Positions 14,420-16,438 of a stretch of DNA of 16,438 bases are shown in pieces (the stretch's first letter is position 1; each line of letters begins with the position of its first letter). The DNA lies in assembly GCA_005888515.1 (NCBI GenBank), contig VAZR01000177.1:1-16438 (forward strand), read 5' to 3'. This DNA is from Alphaproteobacteria bacterium (GTDB lineage: Bacteria > Pseudomonadota > Alphaproteobacteria > ATCC43930 > CGMCC-115725). The notes under the pieces were generated by a model that did not search any database, was not told where the DNA came from, and saw nothing but the letters and a program-made list of their open reading frames with translations. The translations under genes and the position numbers were made by a program.

Positions 14420-14866
14420 ATGCCGTCGCTCTCGATCCCCAGCCCGATCGGCCCGCTGACAATCGAGGAACAGGACGACAAGATCGTCGCGATCAATTGG
14501 AGCAAGGGCCCGGCCGGCAATGGCAGTCCGCTCCTCAACGAGGCGGCGCGCCAGCTCGCGGCCTATTTCGACGGCAAGCTGTCGCATTTCGACCTGCCGC
14601 TCGCCCCGGCCGGATCGCCGTTCGAGAAGCGCGTCTGGTCGGCGATGCAGAAGATTCCCTATGGCGAGACCCGCTGTTATGGCGATCTCGCCTCCGCTGT
14701 GAGCTCGGCGCCGCGCCCGGTCGGCCGCGCCTGCGGCCGCAACCCGATCCCGATCGTCATCCCGTGCCATCGCGTGCTCGCCAAGGGCGGGCTCGGCGGC
14801 TACAGCGGCGCCGGCGGGCTCGACACCAAGCAGACGCTGCTGCGCCTCGAAGGCGCCCAACTGTGA
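14420..14866 (+). CDS. ogt: Methylated-DNA-[protein]-cysteine S-methyltransferase
   Basis: Suicide repair protein that removes alkyl groups from O6-alkylguanine by transferring them to its own cysteine. The 148-residue product has a short N-terminal domain with the PSPIGPLTI strand. The DNA-binding/catalytic domain follows: FEKRVWSAMQKIPYGETRCYGDLA, the arginine-finger helix PRPVGRACGRNP, the active site IVIPCHRV with Cys116, and GGLGGYSGAGGLDTKQTLLRLEG. The start at 14420 has GGAGG 5 bases upstream; an ATG at 14408 lacks a binding site. No AraC or Ada domain is fused, so this is the constitutive Ogt type. The stop overlaps the next gene's GTG by 4 bases (GTGA), coupling DNA repair to a cyclase-homology protein. 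Confidence 0.93.
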   Translation: MPSLSIPSPIGPLTIEEQDDKIVAINWSKGPAGNGSPLLNEAARQLAAYFDGKLSHFDLPLAPAGSPFEKRVWSAMQKIPYGETRCYGDLASAVSSAPRPVGRACGRNPIPIVIPCHRVLAKGGLGGYSGAGGLDTKQTLLRLEGAQL

Positions 14867-15435
14867 CGGTCCGCCAGCCCGAAGCGACGGAGAGCGCCGG
14901 GCTCCGGCGAAGGCTGGCGCTGTTCTTTTGCGATCTGGCCGGCACATGGCGGCTGCTCGCCGAAGACGGGGACCTCGCCACAGCGTCGGTGCTCCGCGCC
15001 TTCTTCGAGCATGCCGAACGCCTGGGCAAGGCCCATCACTGCGAAGTCATCAAATTCAGCGGGGACGGATTTCTCGCGGCCTTGGAGGAGATCACCGAGG
15101 CGCTGCCGTTGGCTCGCGCAATACAGGCGTTGCTCACCGAGGTGCCCGCGCTGGCCGGGCGCTCGCTGGGATTCCGCTTCAGCCTGCACAGCGCCGATGT
15201 GCTGTGCCTCGATACGACATACGGCAAGGACGTGTTCGGCGATGACGTTGCCGTTGTCGCCTATCTGAACGACCTGGCGCGGCGCGGCCAGATTGTCATC
15301 ACGCAAGCCGCTTTCGAACGGTTGCCCGTCGACCAGCAGGTGCTCGCGACGCGGCATGAGATTGTCCAAGTCAAAGGGGAGGATGTGCCGATCCACCGCC
15401 TCCGACTGGTTCCGCCGCAAGAGTCCGAGGCATGA
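14863..15435 (+). CDS. Stand-alone class III nucleotide cyclase-homology protein A
   Basis: A 190-residue protein consisting of a single class III adenylate/guanylate cyclase homology domain, without sensor, HAMP or membrane segments. Landmarks are LALFFCDLAGTW with metal-binding Asp24, VIKFSGDGFLAAL with Lys64 (adenine-recognition position) and second metal Asp68, FRFSLHSADV, VFGDDVAVVAYLNDLA, and GQIVITQAAFERL. The Asn and Arg of the usual VNxAxRL motif are replaced (Ala130, Tyr134). Metal binding therefore looks retained, but the substrate-stabilising residues are lost on this chain. The GTG start overlaps the ogt stop; the stop overlaps gene B by 4 bases (ATGA). Most likely a subunit of a heterodimer with B. 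Cyclase activity is inference. Confidence 0.8.
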   Translation: MTVRQPEATESAGLRRRLALFFCDLAGTWRLLAEDGDLATASVLRAFFEHAERLGKAHHCEVIKFSGDGFLAALEEITEALPLARAIQALLTEVPALAGRSLGFRFSLHSADVLCLDTTYGKDVFGDDVAVVAYLNDLARRGQIVITQAAFERLPVDQQVLATRHEIVQVKGEDVPIHRLRLVPPQESEA

Positions 15436-16088
15436 GTTCCGCCGACCCCTTGCCGATGCCTGAGGTAGTCACCGAGGCGATCGCCGTCATCGATCTGGTG
15501 GAATCCACCCTCACCGCCAACCTGTTCGGATGGTATGCGGTCGGCCGCCAGAGCCTTCGCGACCTGCGGCGGCTGATCAGCGAGGTCGGGGACGGCCGGG
15601 GGCTGCGCTGCCTGAAAAGCACCGGCGATGGTTATCTCCTCGCCTTCCATGACCCCAAATCGGCCGAAATGTCGGCTGTTCGGGCGATAGAGGCGATGTT
15701 CGAGCTGCTGTACCATGTGAGCCGACGCAACAATGAGCTTCCCGAGGAGCGAGCTCTTAATCTGCGCTGCGCGGTCCATCTCGGCGAAGTCGACGTCGTT
15801 GCCAACGATCGCGAAGGGCCGCACGTTTCGCTTGCCTTTCGGCTTCAGGACATCTCGCGCGCCTCGCTGCCGAACGCTCTCAATCCGATTGCTCCGGAGC
15901 AATTTCCGCTGCGTGATTACGTACTGTGCAGCGAGGAGGTCGCGGGGATACTGACCCGCCGCGACAAGCGCTGGAAGACGCTCAGCATCGGCCTTTTAAA
16001 GCTCAAGGGCTTTCCCGGTTGGCGCGAAATATTCCAAGTCGTTCCTCGCCCGGATGCGGCCAAAGGCGAAGCGCCGCAGGCCGCCTGA
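15432..16088 (+). CDS. Stand-alone class III nucleotide cyclase-homology protein B
   Basis: A 218-residue soluble protein with a second, divergent cyclase-homology domain. IAVIDLVESTLTANL carries the first metal-ligand position (Asp21). CLKSTGDGYLLAF carries Lys62 and Asp66, and LRCAVHLGEVDVV is the central strand. GPHVSLAFRLQDIS keeps the transition-state Arg (Arg137) but has Ser133 in place of the Asn. A longer segment than in A separates this from the C-terminal strands (YVLCSEEVAG, LLKLKGFPGWREIFQV), which resemble the usual LKGxxxPxxxYxV end of cyclase domains. Translation is coupled to A by the ATGA overlap. With A lacking Arg and Asn, B would supply the Arg to a composite active site. 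It ends just before a palindromic repeat that closes the ogt-A-B transcription unit. Confidence 0.8.
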   Translation: MSSADPLPMPEVVTEAIAVIDLVESTLTANLFGWYAVGRQSLRDLRRLISEVGDGRGLRCLKSTGDGYLLAFHDPKSAEMSAVRAIEAMFELLYHVSRRNNELPEERALNLRCAVHLGEVDVVANDREGPHVSLAFRLQDISRASLPNALNPIAPEQFPLRDYVLCSEEVAGILTRRDKRWKTLSIGLLKLKGFPGWREIFQVVPRPDAAKGEAPQAA

Positions 16089-16150
16089 CCGCGCTCTTCG
16101 CCGACGCGAACTTTCCAGCGGCCGGGCGTGCCTACGGCAAACTCGATCCC

Positions 16151-16240
16151 CGTGGCCGGGCTCGTCCCGGCCGCTCACGTCTTTGTTGCTGCTGCACGCT
16201 GTTCAAAGACGTGGATCCCGGCCTTCGCCTTCGCCGGGCA
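16151..16240. repeat. Composite palindromic intergenic repeat (nested hairpins)
   Basis: An outer stem CACGTCTTTG (16176-16185) / CAAAGACGTG (16204-16213) is flanked on the left by hairpin GGCCGGG-CTCGT-CCCGGCC (16154-16172). On its right is CCCGGC...GCCGGG (16217-16238), with an internal CTTCGC-type iteration. This cloverleaf layout matches a dispersed 'GGCCGGGCTTGTCCCGG...CACGTCTTTG' element common in alphaproteobacterial genomes. It lies between cyclase B and the quinone oxidoreductase gene and may act as a boundary or transcription attenuator, though it has no U tract. Confidence 0.7.
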
Positions 16241-16309
16241 GGGGGCGTGTCTTTGCTGGCCGCCGGTTCTTCGCTATCGTCGCGCCATCCGTAGAGAGGG
16301 AGAGATGCG

Positions 16310-16438
16310 ATGGTGCAAGCGATCCGTTTTGCCAAGACCGGTGGACCCGAGGTGCTGGAATGGCAGCCGGTCGAGGTCGGGAAGCCCGGTCAGGGTCAGG
16401 TGCGGCTCCGCCATACCGCGGTCGGGCTCAATTACATC
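16310..16438 (+). CDS. Quinone oxidoreductase / zinc-less MDR family, 5' end only
   Basis: The first 43 codons of a medium-chain dehydrogenase/reductase of the NADPH:quinone oxidoreductase (Qor) type: MVQAIRFAKTGGPEVLEWQ, then PVEVGKPGQGQVRLRHTAVGLNYI. The pattern GGPEVLE...P.PG.GQV.LR..A.GLNYID is diagnostic of the N-terminal GroES-like domain of QOR. The frame is open to the window edge, so the Rossmann NADPH-binding domain is not seen. The ATG has GGGAG about 8 bases upstream. A preceding ATG at 16305 is in another frame. The exact substrate cannot be told from this fragment. Confidence 0.88.
   Translation, partial: MVQAIRFAKTGGPEVLEWQPVEVGKPGQGQVRLRHTAVGLNYI

Noticed and set aside
14191..14862. 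N-terminal extension of cyclase-homology gene A across ogt
   Set aside because: The extension is an out-of-frame reading of ogt and the upstream region; the GTG at 14863 overlapping the ogt stop gives a normal-length domain.

Overview
The window is a GC-rich stretch of bacterial chromosome. Its gene order, leuS-lptE-holA facing parB-parA-rsmG-mnmG with mnmE nearby, is typical of Alphaproteobacteria (Rhodospirillales-like; genus not determinable here). LptE implies an LPS-containing outer membrane, and parS plus parAB place the segment in the origin-proximal partition region.

Layout. (1) 1-3021, plus strand: the 3' part of leuS, then lptE and holA, tightly coupled (0-bp gap, then 4-bp overlap). 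holA is broken near its 3' end. (2) 3007-7244, minus strand: mnmG-rsmG-parA-parB, a compact operon for tRNA U34 modification, 16S rRNA G527 methylation and chromosome partition. One perfect parS lies inside the rsmG coding sequence and a second lies upstream of mnmG. (3) 7304-7903, plus strand: a mazE/mazF toxin-antitoxin module inserted between mnmG and mnmE, with an intact antitoxin, a damaged toxin and a candidate operator palindrome. (4) 7910-9606, minus strand: a [2Fe-2S] thioredoxin-like ferredoxin followed by mnmE. mnmE carries an in-frame TGA in its N-terminal region and has no recognisable start codon. (5) 9744-11768, plus strand: a DUF255 thioredoxin/six-hairpin-glycosidase-like protein. 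(6) 11769-13600: a lower-GC accessory stretch with orphan small genes (one soluble, one or two membrane) followed by two classes of palindromic intergenic repeats. (7) 13601-14305, minus strand: a phosphonatase-type HAD hydrolase. (8) 14420-16088, plus strand: ogt translationally coupled to two stand-alone class III cyclase-homology proteins. (9) A third composite palindromic repeat, then the 5' end of a quinone oxidoreductase gene running off the window.

Two themes deserve attention. First, three conserved or module genes (holA, mazF, mnmE) each carry a clear coding lesion within about 6.3 kb. In holA and mazF the family C-terminus is still readable in another frame after a missing internal segment. 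Because holA is normally essential, sequence or assembly error must be excluded before biology is invoked. Second, the paired cyclase-homology genes show an asymmetric set of catalytic residues. Together they could form one nearly complete heterodimeric active site and one degenerate site, reminiscent of mammalian C1/C2 adenylyl cyclase. This pair, coupled to an alkylation-repair gene, is the best candidate here for an undescribed system.
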